A stretch of 64,000 bases of DNA from Psococerastis gibbosa (Eukaryota > Arthropoda > Insecta > Psocodea > Psocidae): assembly GCA_963971405.1 (NCBI GenBank), contig OZ020484.1, positions 23,002,001-23,066,000 of the forward strand. The letters run 5' to 3'. Both the position numbers and the translations under genes were made by a program. This document shows, one piece after another, positions 1-11,135 of this stretch (within the stretch, counting starts at the first letter, position 1; every line of letters begins with the position of its first letter). A model generated the notes under the pieces. That model saw only the letters and a list, made by a program, of their open reading frames with translations. It was not told the DNA's origin and ran no database searches.

Positions 1-3000
1 ACTCGTTATGTTCACACATGCGCCGCATCCTATCCTTGTACACAAAGTTTCCTTTTTGATCAACTGTGTGTCTCAAAAAATTCTTAAACCTGAAACAAGC
101 GAAATCGAGGAGGATCTACCAAATGGAGCTCCCTTTTCAAATTTCTCAAGAAATATCGATGGTGGTGTCATACAGTCGAAGGAATATTCCAATACGCTTT
201 CATGTACATTATGTAGCCGTCATTAACACCGATTGGCCAAAGAGGAACATTTCTTCTAGTTTAACACATCTCATTTATGACTACTATTAAAATTTCATGA
301 GAAATTTGACTTACTGAAAAGAAAAAAAAAATCCGGGGGTCAATTTCCTATTAACCAATAATTATTAATTTCGCTTTTTTTTTTAATTAGGAGTAGTAAA
401 CCATTTAATTAACATTGGGTAGCAAAAATACTTTAGTGCATACCTGTTAGTCACTTCCGTCCTTGGGCCAGTAAGTAGCACCCAGTCTTTAACACTGTGG
501 CCCTTAGTATCTTGCAAATTGTCAACTGACTCGACCACCTGCGGAAAACATTAAAACTATTTTTAGGGAACAGCACTGTTCGATAATAAGTAGTACAGTA
601 CCCGACAAGACCTCGTTTTAGAATTTTTGCTCGTGTATTCCAGGTCTACCATCTTGTACTTCGGCCTAGACCTAGGCTATAAGGTTAAGGTAAATAATTT
701 TCTGTATTTGTATTTTAGAATTCTATTCCTAAATTCTAGCCTTGGGAAGAGTGAATGACAACGAAGACCTGTATATCGATACAATATGGAGTAAAATAGA
801 GTCAGCGATCATGTCGACAAGTGAAACGGTCCTGGGCAGAACAAGAGGCAGAGCACCAGTGAGGGACACTTGGTGGTGGTGTCACGAGGTCCAAGTGGCT
901 TTGAAAGTAAAGAAAGATGCTTTCAAAAAATGGCAAGATACTAAGTCACGGGAAACCAAAGAGGAGTACAAACGAGCTAAAAAGGGTGCACGCAGAACAA
1001 TTGGTTGGGCAAGAAATAGAGCGTCCGATGAGTGGTACGAAACACTTGACACGCCAGAGGGAGAAAAGAGCATCTTCAAAATAGCGAAAAGCAGGTTGAA
1101 AGCTCAACAAGACTTCGAGGCTGTTATGTGCTAACGAACCGAACAGATATAAACAGCAGATGGACAGAGCACTTCGAAAGAATAACGAACGAAGGCTACT
1201 CAAGGAATCCGTTCCCGACAGTAGAACCCAATGGAGAGGATGATCCAGCACTATCCGAGGTGGAGATAAGAGATGCTATGAAAAGAATGCACGGTGGGAA
1301 AGCTGCAGGGCCGGATGAAATCCCGATGGAAGCCTACAAAGCATTGAATAACGACAGTCTGGCAGTAATTATATACTTATTTAATCGGATACTAAAAGAA
1401 GGAGTAATCCCATCACGGAGGCGTGAAAGCACAGTAGTACCCATATACAAACGAAAAGGCGATGTGCAAGACTGTGGCAACCACCGACCCATAAAACTGC
1501 TCTGCCATGCAGTGAAGTGGATGGAAAGGGTGATTGAGAGAAGACTCTAATAAGAAGAGTTCTAATAAATGAGACAATCTCCGAAAACCAACTAGGATTC
1601 ATGCCAGGTCGAGGAACTACAGATGGAATATACATTGTAAGGACTGCTAGAAAAACATTGAGAAAAGAAAAAACATGTTCATTTTGTGTTCGTGGACCTG
1701 GAAAAAGCCTATGATAGAATAGCGAGAAGTTTAATCTGGGATGTGTTGAAAAAGAGACGAGTTCCGCAAAGCTATACAATATAAGGCTAATGAAGAATAT
1801 GTACGAGGGGGCGTCAACACGAGTACATAGTGCGGCAGGGGTCGGTGACACATTTCCAGTAACTTTTGGGTTGCATCAGGGGTCAACCTTGAGCCCGTTG
1901 TTGTTCGTTCTCATAATGGACAATACAAGGGCAAGCGCCAGAAAGCCTTCTCTTCGCTGATGATATCCTCCTGGTAGGAGACGAGCGAGAAGATATCGAG
2001 AGTACTCTCAGGCTGTGGGTGGAAACGATGGAGCACCAGGGGCTTAAAGTGAATAGCAAGAAAACAGAGTACATGGAATGCATAAGCCAGGAACCTGGAT
2101 CGATAAAAGTCGATAACCAAGACCTGGAGAAGGCCAAGACATTCAAATATCTGGGAGCAACGTTACGTGAGAATGGCGGCTATGGAGACGATGTAAGAGC
2201 GCGGGTAACCTCAGGTTGGGCCAAGTGGCGAGATATGGCGGGAATCCTGAAGGATAGGAGAATGCCGAAGAAACTGAAAGGCCGCATATACAAGCAAGTG
2301 GTGAGACCGTGTATGACCTACGGAGCGGAGTGCTGGCCATTGCGGAGGGACGAAGAGCAACTGCTGCATGTGTCTGAGATGCGAATGTTGCGTTAATGTC
2401 TGGGTTACAAATTGACAGACAGGAGGATAAAACGAGGACATCCGGGCGGAGATGCAAGTTGCACCTATCACCGATAAAGTCAGGGAACGAAGACTGGCGT
2501 GGTGGGGCCATACGCTAAAAAGAGAAGATGGACATCTGCTACAACGTGTGGATGGCCCAAGACCTATAGGACGACCGAGGATGTCCCTTGAAACGAAAGT
2601 GAGGGAGTCATGATGAGTAGAGGAAGAAGAACGCAATGATCCACAGTAAAATTCATTAATAGTGACCGGTTTCGGATAAAATCCATCATCAGACCGGTCA
2701 CTATTAAAGTATTTTACTGTGGATCATTGCGTTCTTCTTCCTTTACTCATGATATTCTCCAAGTTCCACGAAGTCACCAAGGAAACTCTCACAAAGAAAG
2801 CGAGGTAGGACCTCAGGACCCTCGGTCTCTCGCCGGATGATACCCAAAACCGAACCACCTGGAAAATTAAGAACCGTGCCGCCGACCCCGTGGGAAGGAT
2901 AAGGCGCCGTTAAAGTAAAGTAAGTAGTATTTTAGAATTCTATTCATTTCTGACGTTTTACCTTAGGCGCATGGGTACAAATTTGCGGATCTGGAATACA

Positions 3001-6000
3001 TGCGTCTTTAGAGTGCTATTTAAAACTAACCAAATCTGAATTCATACACAGTACTTATAAAGCGTCTATTCCTCTAGACAAAAGAAGCCGAATTGGGTAT
3101 CATTAACTTTTCCTGAGTCTGCTGGTAATGTATTGTCGATCAAACATGCACTAACCTCTTCATCTTCACCAAAGCCACCGTCTGCAGCACGCTCAGCCCG
3201 CTTCCTTTTCTTCCTCGGTCCCTCATCATCTGGGTCATCATCAGAATCTAAAAAAATATAAAATAAAGAACGTGCACCAGAACTCAAATAGATCATGTTC
3301 TGATTCACCGGCGTCATCACAGCTCGGTGACGGACGTAAGAAGCTTCAGAGAAGCGGATAGTGACTCAGACCATTTTTTGGTAGGCTTCGACTTCCGCCA
3401 CAGAATTGCATTGCAAGACAGGCGGCCCACAAATATTGGTATCCACTGGAACCTAGATAGGTTGAAAGAAGACACTGCTAAGTCAGCGTTCCGAGTAGAA
3501 ATCCAAAATCGATTCGACACCCTCCAAGATCTAGGAGACGTGGATCAACACTGGGAGTCAATTAAGGAGATAATCAGCTCATCCGCCTCTATCACGCTTG
3601 GTAGAAGAAGGTACAGGAAGAAGTCGTGGTTCAATTCGCACTGTGAGGAAGCTATCAAAAGAAGGACAGAGGCCCGCAAGTACATGGTGGACCCGAAAAC
3701 CAAGATGAGTACATCAGGGTAAGAAGGGAAACAAATACATGCTTAAAAAGAGTGAAACGACGTTATCCAGCTGAGGTGACCAGCATTGAGACAAATCACG
3801 CTGCTAACAATAGTCGAGACAAGTACCGCACAATCAAGCGGGCAGGGGCACAGGCAAAGGTCATGAGGGATGAAAATGGAAAGCTCTTAACTAACCCGGG
3901 AAATCCCTGAGGAACTATTTTGACAAATTGCTCAACTCGGAGGAGGACGAAGTGGATGAGGTCGTCTTTCAATCCGCCCAACCGGAAATGTACTGTACAA
4001 AAACTTGCGGTGTATCAACTACATGCTATATAACCTGAGCCAATTCATTCCACAAGCCGCACTTGTTAAGCTCTACAAATCCTGGTACCAGTCAAAACTA
4101 TGCTATTGTATGGGGGTTTGGGGAGGTGCAGCCGCTACCCATCTACAGCGTCTACGTACCACACAAAATTTCACCGTTAAAATCATAACAAAAACTCCTG
4201 TACTAACTCATTCAAACACAGCTTACAAAACACATAATTTACTACCCTTACAACTGCTATACAAAAAACATATACTCCTCTTTTGCCATAAATACATTGC
4301 CATGCTACACCTCTCAAACCCTTACACTCAGCTGCCACTAGATCCACAGCGTATCAAGTACTGCCAATCCCTTGATGGAACAAGACGAACTCGCGGCGCT
4401 CACTACTATACCAAGCAATAACACAATACAATTACACTAATAAACACACAAACATCAGCTATATACCAGGAATAAAGACAGTACAGGCTAATAAACGTGA
4501 AATTGTACTCTGGCTGGAGGGTGAATTATGTCATTTAAACTAACTACGCATTGTATTTTATTTAATTATGAATGTATTACAGCAACAAGGACCATAGTCC
4601 GCTTTAAATGCATAAATTTAAAAAAAAAAATTAATAGAAACCTAGACTTTGCCATTGTATTACTTAACAAGGGCAATAGTCCGCTTTTTTCTTGTTTTCC
4701 ATGTTAATATTTAACTTATATTTGAGGTGCCACCCTCCCACGCTTCGGCTTGAGGGGGCACAGGTTGTTATTTCATGTTCACATGTTCATTTTTGTTGAG
4801 AAATACACGGTTTTCTATTCTATTCTTTTTGTTTTTGAGAAGGCTAAAAGCAACAACACTTACCATAAAGTAAATCATCATCCCCACCGCGACGATAACC
4901 TTCGTCTCGATCACGTCGTCGCATTGTACGCTCGGCAGCCAGCCTCTCTGAAATAGACATGGCATCATATTCGGAGTCATCCAAGTTGAGGTCAGGATCA
5001 TAGCGATCTAATTCTGGAACGGGTGCGTAATCCCTGAAATATAATAATATCATGAATATCTGATAATTACGCCCAATACAGTGTAAGAGACAAGTTCTCT
5101 AGGTAAAAATAAATAAATAAACTAAATATCAGTGTAATAATGGAGTTTGGTTGAATGTAGTGCTATTGTTTTAAAATAATTTCAATTATAAATAAATAAG
5201 GACTATTTGTTCTATTACTAAGTGACCCTAGCGGAGTTAGGGCTATAAAGCCCTCTCTTACACTCAACTAGGAAGGCCCGGGACCGCTTGCTTTTCATGT
5301 CCTCCGAAGCATGGCTAGAAAATGGTAGACGCGACTATTCTTGCAGTCGCGATTTGTCGACGTCTCTTCCATTGTAGCCATAGGGCTAGCAGAATATTTC
5401 ATGACAATTTCATAATCTGGCGCGAACAACACAAGTTTCCCCTAGACACGACAGATCATAAAACGGGCCTAGCCCATAGGGAAGTGACAAAAAAATGTAA
5501 AAATTTTATTTTGGAAATAAATTTTGATTGATTGATAAAAATCTTCTGAAGTAGACGCTATGGGTTTGCAGCAACCATTCACCAAGCCCTATCTCTACGA
5601 TGGAAAAGACATCGGCAAATCAAGAATCGTCCGTGTGTACCGTGCATAAACGTGTTAATAAAAGGCCGGCCGCCATACCAAGTTGAATACAGCGGACCAG
5701 AGCAGGTTCAAAGATGCAGATAACTTGGTCGTGTGCACAGTGCCGGTAGGGAAACATGGTAGGCCTTGTCCTGGTTACCTCCGAACTAATCATGTGACTT
5801 CACTGTGTTTCCCAAGTGGTTCGGAATCCACTATAATCAGGAGGTCCACTGTCCTATGGGCCCACACCGTGGCCTGGGACTGTGTCCAACCATTCTACTG
5901 CTTCACTAATCGTAAAAACTTATCAAAAGCATTGTAAAACGTCTGCCCAGCCCTTAAAAGCCATGAAGCACTCTTTACATTCGAAGAAAACTTTAAAATT

Positions 6001-6854
6001 GGTCAGGCTGAGGCGTCGTTAATAATTAAACTTAAGAAAATAAGACGCAGTGACATTACCTTTCCATGTCATCACCAAACAGCTCCACACCATCCCCTTC
6101 CTCTTCCATTGCACCCACACTGGTCCCGTCATCACCAAGAATATCACGCTCATCTTCAAAAGGTTCGTCTAAATCTCTCGCCGGTGATGTGGGAGGTTCC
6201 CTGGAAGGAGAAGTCGCCGCCAAAGATCTGGCAGAACCAGAGACCTCGGTGGCCGGAGAACGTGGGCTCTGAAAATTAATATGCGCTGTAGGACAACCGG
6301 TACATCATAAACGAATAACCTACGATTTTATTGAGGTTGCATGTCACTTTTCCAACTTATAGACAGTAACAAAGAACTTCTGGTACATGCAACAGGTTAC
6401 TGCCATAGAAACAAAACAGTAAGTAGCGCTAATAAAATCTATTATTTGGTTTTGGTATGTAATAATTTTAGAAATTGAAAAGAGAAACTTCAAACAAGCT
6501 GATTGAAACAACAGGTTATTTTGTTTATTGACAAATAGCCTTTTGGGATAATTATGGTAACTACTTCCATTTAAAATATAGTAAAACCAAGAAAAGTTTA
6601 GAAACAGAAGATAGAAGCTGAGCTGAGAACTAATATGTAAGTGACAAGTAATCCCAGTTGCAAGCACACAAGCAGTACTATAACTATTAATCACGGCCAA
6701 GAAGAATAAAGAACAAAGAAGAATAGCTACGGAAAAAATAAATGTAATTCATTAGCAAATGTTATAAAGCTTTATGTAACAAAATAAGGCTGGCTTGTTG
6801 AGGCTGAATACTGAAATTATATAAAACAATTGTATTTGTAAGACTTACCGACAT
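1..6854 (-). CDS. MCM2: DNA replication licensing factor MCM2, N-terminal part (partial, runs off left edge)
   Basis: MCM2 is a subunit of the hexameric MCM2-7 replicative helicase in the nucleus; its N-terminal tail also binds histones H3-H4. Coding exons, high to low: 6854-6849, 6268-6060, 5033-4864, 3247-3156, 538-444 and 89-1. All have GT-AG junctions and phases that join without a break (about 220 residues). The protein starts MSSPRSPATEV, then an acidic stretch with DEPFEDE and ELFGDDMERDY. The ERDY..PELDRY histone-binding segment keeps both tyrosines. RRRDRDE, KKRKR, GHSVKDWV and FKNFLRHTVD follow the known MCM2 order. The first coding exon holds only ATG TCG before a gtaagt donor. The introns contain LINE fragments at 729-2927 and about 3300-4850. 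The zinc finger and AAA+ domain lie outside the window. Identification is firm from motif order; the exon limits are my reading. Confidence 0.93.
729..2927 (+). mobile_element. RTE-like LINE fragment, 5'-truncated, in an MCM2 intron
   Basis: Degenerate reverse transcriptase in several broken frames, antisense to MCM2. Pieces in order: linker after the endonuclease (742-1134), RT start with AAGPDEIPMEAYKAL and VVPIYKRKGDVQDC (1128-1550), FADD catalytic motif near 1950-1965, KTEYMEC near 2060, and the C-terminal KYLGATL..QVVRPCMTYGAECW (2019-2396). The tail decodes as a DPVGRIRRR-type C-terminus near 2880-2912. An exact 18-bp direct repeat (711-728 and 2928-2945) flanks the insert, a target-site duplication as left by LINE insertion. 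There is no endonuclease domain. It carries a nested fold-back at 2615-2746. Assignment to an RTE-like clade rests on remembered motifs. Confidence 0.88.
2615..2746. mobile_element. Fold-back element nested in the LINE
   Basis: Near-perfect palindrome whose arms contain GAAGAAGAACGCAATGATCC and GACCGGT. It is flanked by TCATGAT at 2608-2614 and 2747-2753, a probable 7-bp target duplication, and it splits the LINE C-terminus. The arms are related to those at 11318-11740. On the minus strand the centre holds a hammerhead-like core (CTGATGA at 2692-2686). Confidence 0.75.
3300..3975 (+). mobile_element. LINE fragment: end of endonuclease domain and linker
   Basis: Frame 3327-3722 reads VTDVRSFREADSDSDHFLVG. 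SDSDHFLVGFDF is the terminal SDHFLV motif of the APE-type endonuclease of RTE-like LINEs. The linker follows (KKSWFNSHCEEAIKRR, then after a frameshift RRETNTCLKRVKRRYP and LRNYFDKLLNSEEDEVDE). It stops near 3975 with no RT core and joins a different LINE. It lies in the MCM2 intron between exons 3 and 4. Confidence 0.75.
3985..4850 (+). mobile_element. LINE 3' end: RT C-terminal region and 3' UTR
   Basis: Frame 4005-4421 (138 aa) encodes a thumb/C-terminal region typical of jockey/CR1-like RTs (LVKLYKSWYQSKLCYCMGVWGG, NLLPLQLLYKKHI). A stop near 4420 is followed by about 400 bp of AT-rich non-coding DNA with A-runs, probably the 3' UTR. It is joined directly to the RTE-like fragment on its left, so the two form a chimera or nested remnant. 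The right edge is uncertain; MCM2 exon 3 begins at 4864. Confidence 0.6.
5190..5320 (+). repeat. Dispersed repeat R1, copy 1
   Basis: Contains TTGTTCTATTACTAAG, then GCGGAGTTAGGGCT, CTCTCTTACACTCAACTAGG and AAGCATGGC. Related copies sit at 13775-13920 (same strand) and 62755-62935 (opposite strand), and a weak start-only match near 59855. No coding capacity; perhaps a SINE or the end of a longer element. Confidence 0.6.
5321..5652. mobile_element. MITE M1, copy interrupted by a LINE tail
   Basis: The ends are inverted repeats built around GATTTGTCGACGTCTCTTCC on the left and GACATCGGCAAATC on the right, matching the intact copy at 45449-45685. The middle is split at 5461-5535 by a short LINE 3' tail; the copy near 45 kb runs straight through that point. 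The outer sequence resembles GTACACACGGACGATT-type termini. Confidence 0.6.
5461..5535 (+). mobile_element. Short LINE 3' tail inserted in MITE M1
   Basis: Reads AGCCCATAGGGAAGTGACAA then an A-rich tail ending TTTTGATTGATTGA. It matches the end of the LINE remnant at 32535-32612. ATAAA occurs on both sides of the insert, a likely short target duplication. It is an extreme 5' truncation, about 75 bp. Confidence 0.6.
5665..5920 (+). repeat. Dispersed repeat R2, copy 1
   Basis: About 250 bp beginning near CATACCAAGTTGAAT, with GGTTCAAAGATGCAG and AAGTGGTTCGGAATCCACT. It is almost identical to 26850-27090; a third, partial copy is at 46354-46400. GTGGTTCGGAATCC resembles a tRNA B box, so a tRNA-derived SINE is possible, but no convincing A box was seen. 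The short open frames in it are not genes. Confidence 0.65.
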
Positions 6855-6894
6855 TGTTTAGATATTTACGCGCTGTACTGACAATGTGACAAAT

Positions 6895-6914
6895 TTTCGC
6901 GCGTGTTTTGGCGT
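6895..6914. promoter_or_regulatory. Two E2F-like sites upstream of the MCM2 start codon
   Basis: TTTCGCGC at 6895-6902 matches the E2F consensus TTTSSCGC exactly. TTTGGCGT at 6907-6914 differs from it by one base. They lie about 40-60 bp upstream of the MCM2 ATG (6854, minus strand). MCM genes are classic E2F targets, so the position makes sense, but binding is inferred and the transcription start is not known. Confidence 0.5.
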
Positions 6915-7014
6915 TTTGATGTTGCAGACGATGCAACATGCCCTCGACGCCATGGACAATGAGGTTCATTTGTGACGTCATTTTGTAGATGGCAGCACCA
7001 GTTGCAATGATATC

Positions 7015-8380
7015 AAAGCGTTGATTTTTCCATAAGCCTCAATACTATTTTAAAATGATTTTTAATTACGTATTATTTTAAAGTGATATTTTTCTATAAA
7101 TCATGGAGAATATAGATATTAAATTATATGCAGCGAAATAAGGTCCAGGCATAGTAAAAATATTAAAAGACTACGTACCTACAGTACCCACTGTTCTTAG
7201 GTACTCAAAAATTGTTGATCCCGGAATAGAATTATTTCCCACGGAATTCTGAGGTAAACCACGGAATGTGGCAGCCCTAATATATAATTATACGATGATG
7301 TTCTGTGGTTGGAGTCCATGAGCATGCGTAGTGCAAACGAATGGTGCAAACACAGGTGTTACGCTGACCGACTCGTGTTTTCACAAACGATCTATATTCC
7401 CTAGATTGGAAATTAACCGTTATCAAATGGCGGAAGGGGCGGAGCTCTAGCAGACGAAATAGTCTCCACAAGAGAAACATTAAAATTTAATGTTCAGCTT
7501 GTGGAGACTATTGCGCACTTTAAAAGCTAAGCATAGAATCCTAGTTTTCAAGCATTCCTGGAGACCTTGACGTGTAAACAAAACATAAAAATAAAATGCC
7601 CGCTGTACTGCCAATGCGGGTTTTTTTTAACGATGTTTCTTTTAAGTAATTTGCTGCTGAAGCAAATAAAAATGGTATTGAATGTAACTCAGTTGTCAGA
7701 TAATACTTATAAGTACCTTATTTTACTAGTATTGGCCCTATAATGCGTCATCGTCTGTAGTTTCTAAACCTAACCTAACCACTTCACCAATTTATTATTG
7801 TTTTTATTGTTGTAGTGATTTGTGAACATAGTGCAAATATCTATTGGCGTGAAATATCTTCAGCAATCAGCCTACGCATTGCACAACCTGTATACCTTAC
7901 TGTTTTGTTTAATGCAAACATGCATTACAGTACAATAACTTAATAATCATAATCAGCCTGATGCGAAGGCAAACATGAATGAGGGAAATCATAGCTAACT
8001 TATGCTAATTTCATTTCACTTCTACCCGCCACCTGAAGTACTTATATAATTATGCAGTTAAACATTGCTTAACTTGAAACTAGCCTATAATATTATGAAA
8101 TGGGGTTTAACATATTTTACTGTTTCAATAATTATATCAATGGCATCTCTACCAATGCATTTAATTAGGTCTAACGCTGAATCTATAATGGGTTGCTGTC
8201 TGCCAGCCTCGGACATAAAGTACCTATACTCTACTTGAATAGATTGTTATCATAACCTATATTTTATAATTCTCTTGTAGGTAGGGTATGTACAAGTTAA
8301 CATCATTTCCATTTATTGAACGTAACATTAATTAATGTTTCAAATTTGTTTGTTTTTTATTTGAGAAAACTATCTCGTTC
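7015..8380. other. AT-rich non-coding stretch
   Basis: No gene or transposon protein is seen. The one clear structure is a hairpin at 7458-7512 with 15-bp arms (AATAGTCTCCACAAG and its complement) around a loop of about 25 bases that contains a smaller TTAAAATTTAA palindrome. The open frames here are short and resemble nothing I know. Confidence 0.5.
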
Positions 8381-8384
8381 AGAA

Positions 8385-9215
8385 AGAGTCGGTGGAGAAC
8401 CCAAAAGAACAGCCTCCCCAAGATGGGATATTAGCTCCTATCTACACTAAGGATCATCCCACGACAGGGTTCAATAAACACTTTGTACATGCCGATGACG
8501 CAGCTGTTGCAGCACAAGACGAAACGTTCGAGGCGGTTCAGCACGAGTTGGAACTGGCCCTTGGTACCCTAGCTTGTAAGTATTATAAGAACAACTTACT
8601 GAAATCAAATCCATCTATTTTCATCTCCGCAATAAGCAGTCTGACAGAGACAAGAACACTGAGAATCTCTGCACTTGGGTTTTGCTTCTCAGCGGGAGAA
8701 TACGCAGTTCCTGCGCGCACAACTCGGTTCATGCCAAAAGAGGTGGATGTTGCTCTAAACGAAACGGTGCGAATCATAGACTAACGGGCTGTCTCAAACC
8801 TACACCGCTGAGCAAGATGTACCCAATAGCTGTAATTTGCTCCCCCAACAATCAGACGAGCCACAGCTGCTGCTATAGAGAGGTTGAAACAGACGATCTG
8901 TATGAAGCAAACGTCAAAGCCGTCCAAGCTGCTCGATTTTGGACAACCCACTTATATGCTCGTTTTCATGGACACGCGAATATATATAAAGTTCAGACTA
9001 TGAAACGCCTACCCCAAATGCAGGCTGAGTCGGTTGTCGCATCATTAGCAAACTCGGCAATTAGGTACTACAATGCCCTGCCCATCAGCCTTACTAATAA
9101 AGAGTTTTCAAGGAGAAGGAAGGAATGTCCACTCTACAGCTTGGACGAGTTCAGGGAACTAAGTAATAATCTCACATATCAAACCTTTAACAACAGTTAT
9201 TTGAGACAATCATAG
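8385..9215 (+). mobile_element. Jockey-like LINE RT fragment (decayed)
   Basis: Frames 8392-8784 and 8682-9215 together read GILAPIYTKDHPTT, FNKHFVHADDAAVAAQDE, LELALGTLACKYYKNN, then LCFSAGEYA-type and EVDVALNET..IITGCLKPTPL-type segments. HADD stands where the catalytic YADD would be. A stretch between the KSNPS region and the C-terminal part is missing and the frame shifts near 8680. Both ends are truncated. The final segment (ANSAIRYYNALPISL) is a LINE C-terminus. Confidence 0.75.
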
Positions 9216-9565
9216 AAATATTTACTATAGCATACTGATTATAGAATTTCGGTTTGCCGACGAGAACTATTCATTTGGTAGTTCCAATAGAATGTTTGGT
9301 TATTGTTTTAGGCGCGCGCTGTCGCACCAAGCCCATTCTGGATGCCAGTTACGCAGTTACGTGCGACGAGGTGCATGAAGTATTTCTCGGCGTTTTCCAA
9401 CCAGCCTAGCGTTGGGATTTCCACATTTCAAACGAAGGCAGCATAAGAGCAAGACCAATTTCAAGCCTTTTATAACAAGTCAATTGAACAAAGGCAGGTA
9501 GCCTTACGTTGTCTGTAGTGTTAATAGTCATGAGTATGCGACATGGCTCTCATAGTCATGAAATA

Positions 9566-9960
9566 ATTAGGGTAGAGCCCATTGTCAGCGGGAGGGGGTG
9601 ACGTTTCGGGAGTGGGTGCTACTCCCAGCATCAGGCTAAGTCCTGATGGTTTCAATTGCTCTTGTATTCTACTATGATTTATTAAGTCAATCCGATCCCC
9701 TTCAGGATTTTCCTCGCCGAGGGCCGTGGTCGAGAACTTGCATTTCTATCGGGAGAACGGTAAAATTTAGTTTGAATCCTCGAGGGGATGGGATTTACTC
9801 AATAATTTTTTTTATTCTTTTTTTAATTCAGAGTAGAATACAGGAGCAATGAGTCAGTCGGTCAGAAACCTAACCAGTCCTACTAACGATGATGATGGGA
9901 GTAGCACCCACTTTCAAAACTTCACCCCCTTCCCCTGACAATGGGCTCCGCTCTAACTAT
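9566..9960. mobile_element. Inverted-repeat (MITE-like) element
   Basis: Arms of roughly 65 bp. The left arm has GGGTAGAGCCCATTGTCAG and GAGTGGGTGCTACTCCCA; the right arm has GGGAGTAGCACCCACT and CTGACAATGGGCTCCGCTC. The centre is about 255 bp with no coding capacity. Confidence 0.65.
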
Positions 9961-10235
9961 TCGATGACTATTCTTTAATGACTATTAACAAACAGGCAAT
10001 GTAAGTCCAACTAACCCTTTGTTAAATAGTATTACACCATTGCCATTAACCTTTACCAAGTCAAGACCCTAACCAGGCTGTAGCGCCACTGATTAAGGTA
10101 AAATAATTTATTATATGATAAATCTCTAAACTATTGACTCTTTATTATAAATATGAATAAAACTGCATTAAATTTTCCAAAGGTAATAAAACAAAACAGC
10201 AGGTAAGTAACGAAAACAATTCTCATGGTGTATTA

Positions 10236-10595
10236 ACGAAGACTTTCACGGCCGGAGTCTAACAAGGGGACAGAAGAATCCGGGCTAATAGGCCGTGGTC
10301 GATTTGAAAGTAGGCTTCCAAACGTTCCATCAACAACTGCGGTCGACATCTTCAGTAGCACTACGTGCACGTACACTTTAAGGATGTATCGCGGAGGTAC
10401 CGTACCAACTGACAGATAGACCGGTGCAGGTGTGGTGGGCAGGCGCTCTCGTTTCTGGTTGGCGTCATTCTCTTTGTTGCTGTTTTGTTGAGGGCTGGAT
10501 ACCATATTTACTTTTAATCCTTCTTCCTTTCTGTTAAAAGTTTTGCGGATGTTTATAAATTTCTATGGCCTCCCTGTGTAGTCGGGGGTAATACG
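10236..10595 (-). mobile_element. PLE 3' end and 3' repeat, copy A
   Basis: Minus-strand reading begins with the last PLE codons (GGAGGCCATAGAAATTTATA, the REAIEIYKHP segment), then GGTATCCAGCCCTC and the shared 3' repeat. A hammerhead-like motif lies at about 10364-10318, but its conserved GAAAC is GGAAC here, so this copy looks broken. Other copies are at 10.6, 11.0, 13.6 and 16.6 kb. Confidence 0.7.
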
Positions 10596-10609
10596 ATCAG
10601 AAACTAGAG

Positions 10610-10805
10610 CACCTGCGCACCGAACCAACCATACCTGCACCGGTCTGTCCGTCAGTCACTACGGCACCTCCGCGATACAACCTTAGAAGTGTACGTGTAC
10701 GTGTACGTAGTGCCACTGAAGATGTCGACCTCAGTTGACGAAACGTTTGGAAGTCTACTTTCAAATCGACTACGGCCTATTAGCCCGGATTCTTCTGTCT
10801 CCTTA
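10610..10805 (+). mobile_element. PLE 3' repeat, copy B, with hammerhead-like motif
   Basis: Shares CATACCTGCACCGG, CCTCCGCGATACAACC, CGAAACGTTTGGAAG and TATTAGCCCGGATTCTTCTG with the other PLE repeats. Motif: CTGAAGA 10716-10722, one bulged T, stem II GTCGAC/GTTGAC (10724-10729 with 10734-10739), GAAAC 10740-10744. A three-base stem I foot (CCA with TGG) flanks the core. Confidence 0.7.
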
Positions 10806-10957
10806 ATTTTCATGGTAATATGTAGGCTAATAAGAATAATTGAACACTTCTCGTTGAAGCAAAAATATTGACACGTAAATGCGTAATACAGCAACAGTGG
10901 CGACATACTTATAAATTTTAGAACTTAAAGCTCTCAACACAACAACAACGTCCCGGT

Positions 10958-11135
10958 ATAAAGGTCAGTGCGCAGCCCCCTACCCAGTCACTCGCTACGG
11001 AGGCACCGAGCTACAACCTTCGAAGTCTAAGCAGCGCCACTGAAGATGTCAACCGCAGATGTTGACGAAACGTTTGGAAGTTCACTTTCATTTCGACGAC
11101 GGCCCTTCAGCCCGGATTCTACTGGCTCTTCATAA
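10958..11135 (+). mobile_element. PLE 3' repeat, copy C, with hammerhead-like motif
   Basis: A more diverged copy. CTGAAGA 11040-11046, bulged T, stem II GTCAAC/GTTGAC (11048-11053 with 11061-11066), GAAAC 11067-11071, then GTTTGG. Stem II is fully Watson-Crick here (A-U where copy B has G-U). No coding part remains. Confidence 0.65.

Noticed and set aside
1128-1550. Host gene candidate from a clean 140-aa frame
   Set aside because: AAGPDEIPMEAYK and VVPIYKRKGD are LINE reverse-transcriptase motifs, inside a segment flanked by an 18-bp target duplication.
5683-5937. 84-aa open frame repeated near 26868
   Set aside because: Both are the same dispersed repeat R2 and share sequence beyond the frame; no domain, and the frame is broken differently in each.
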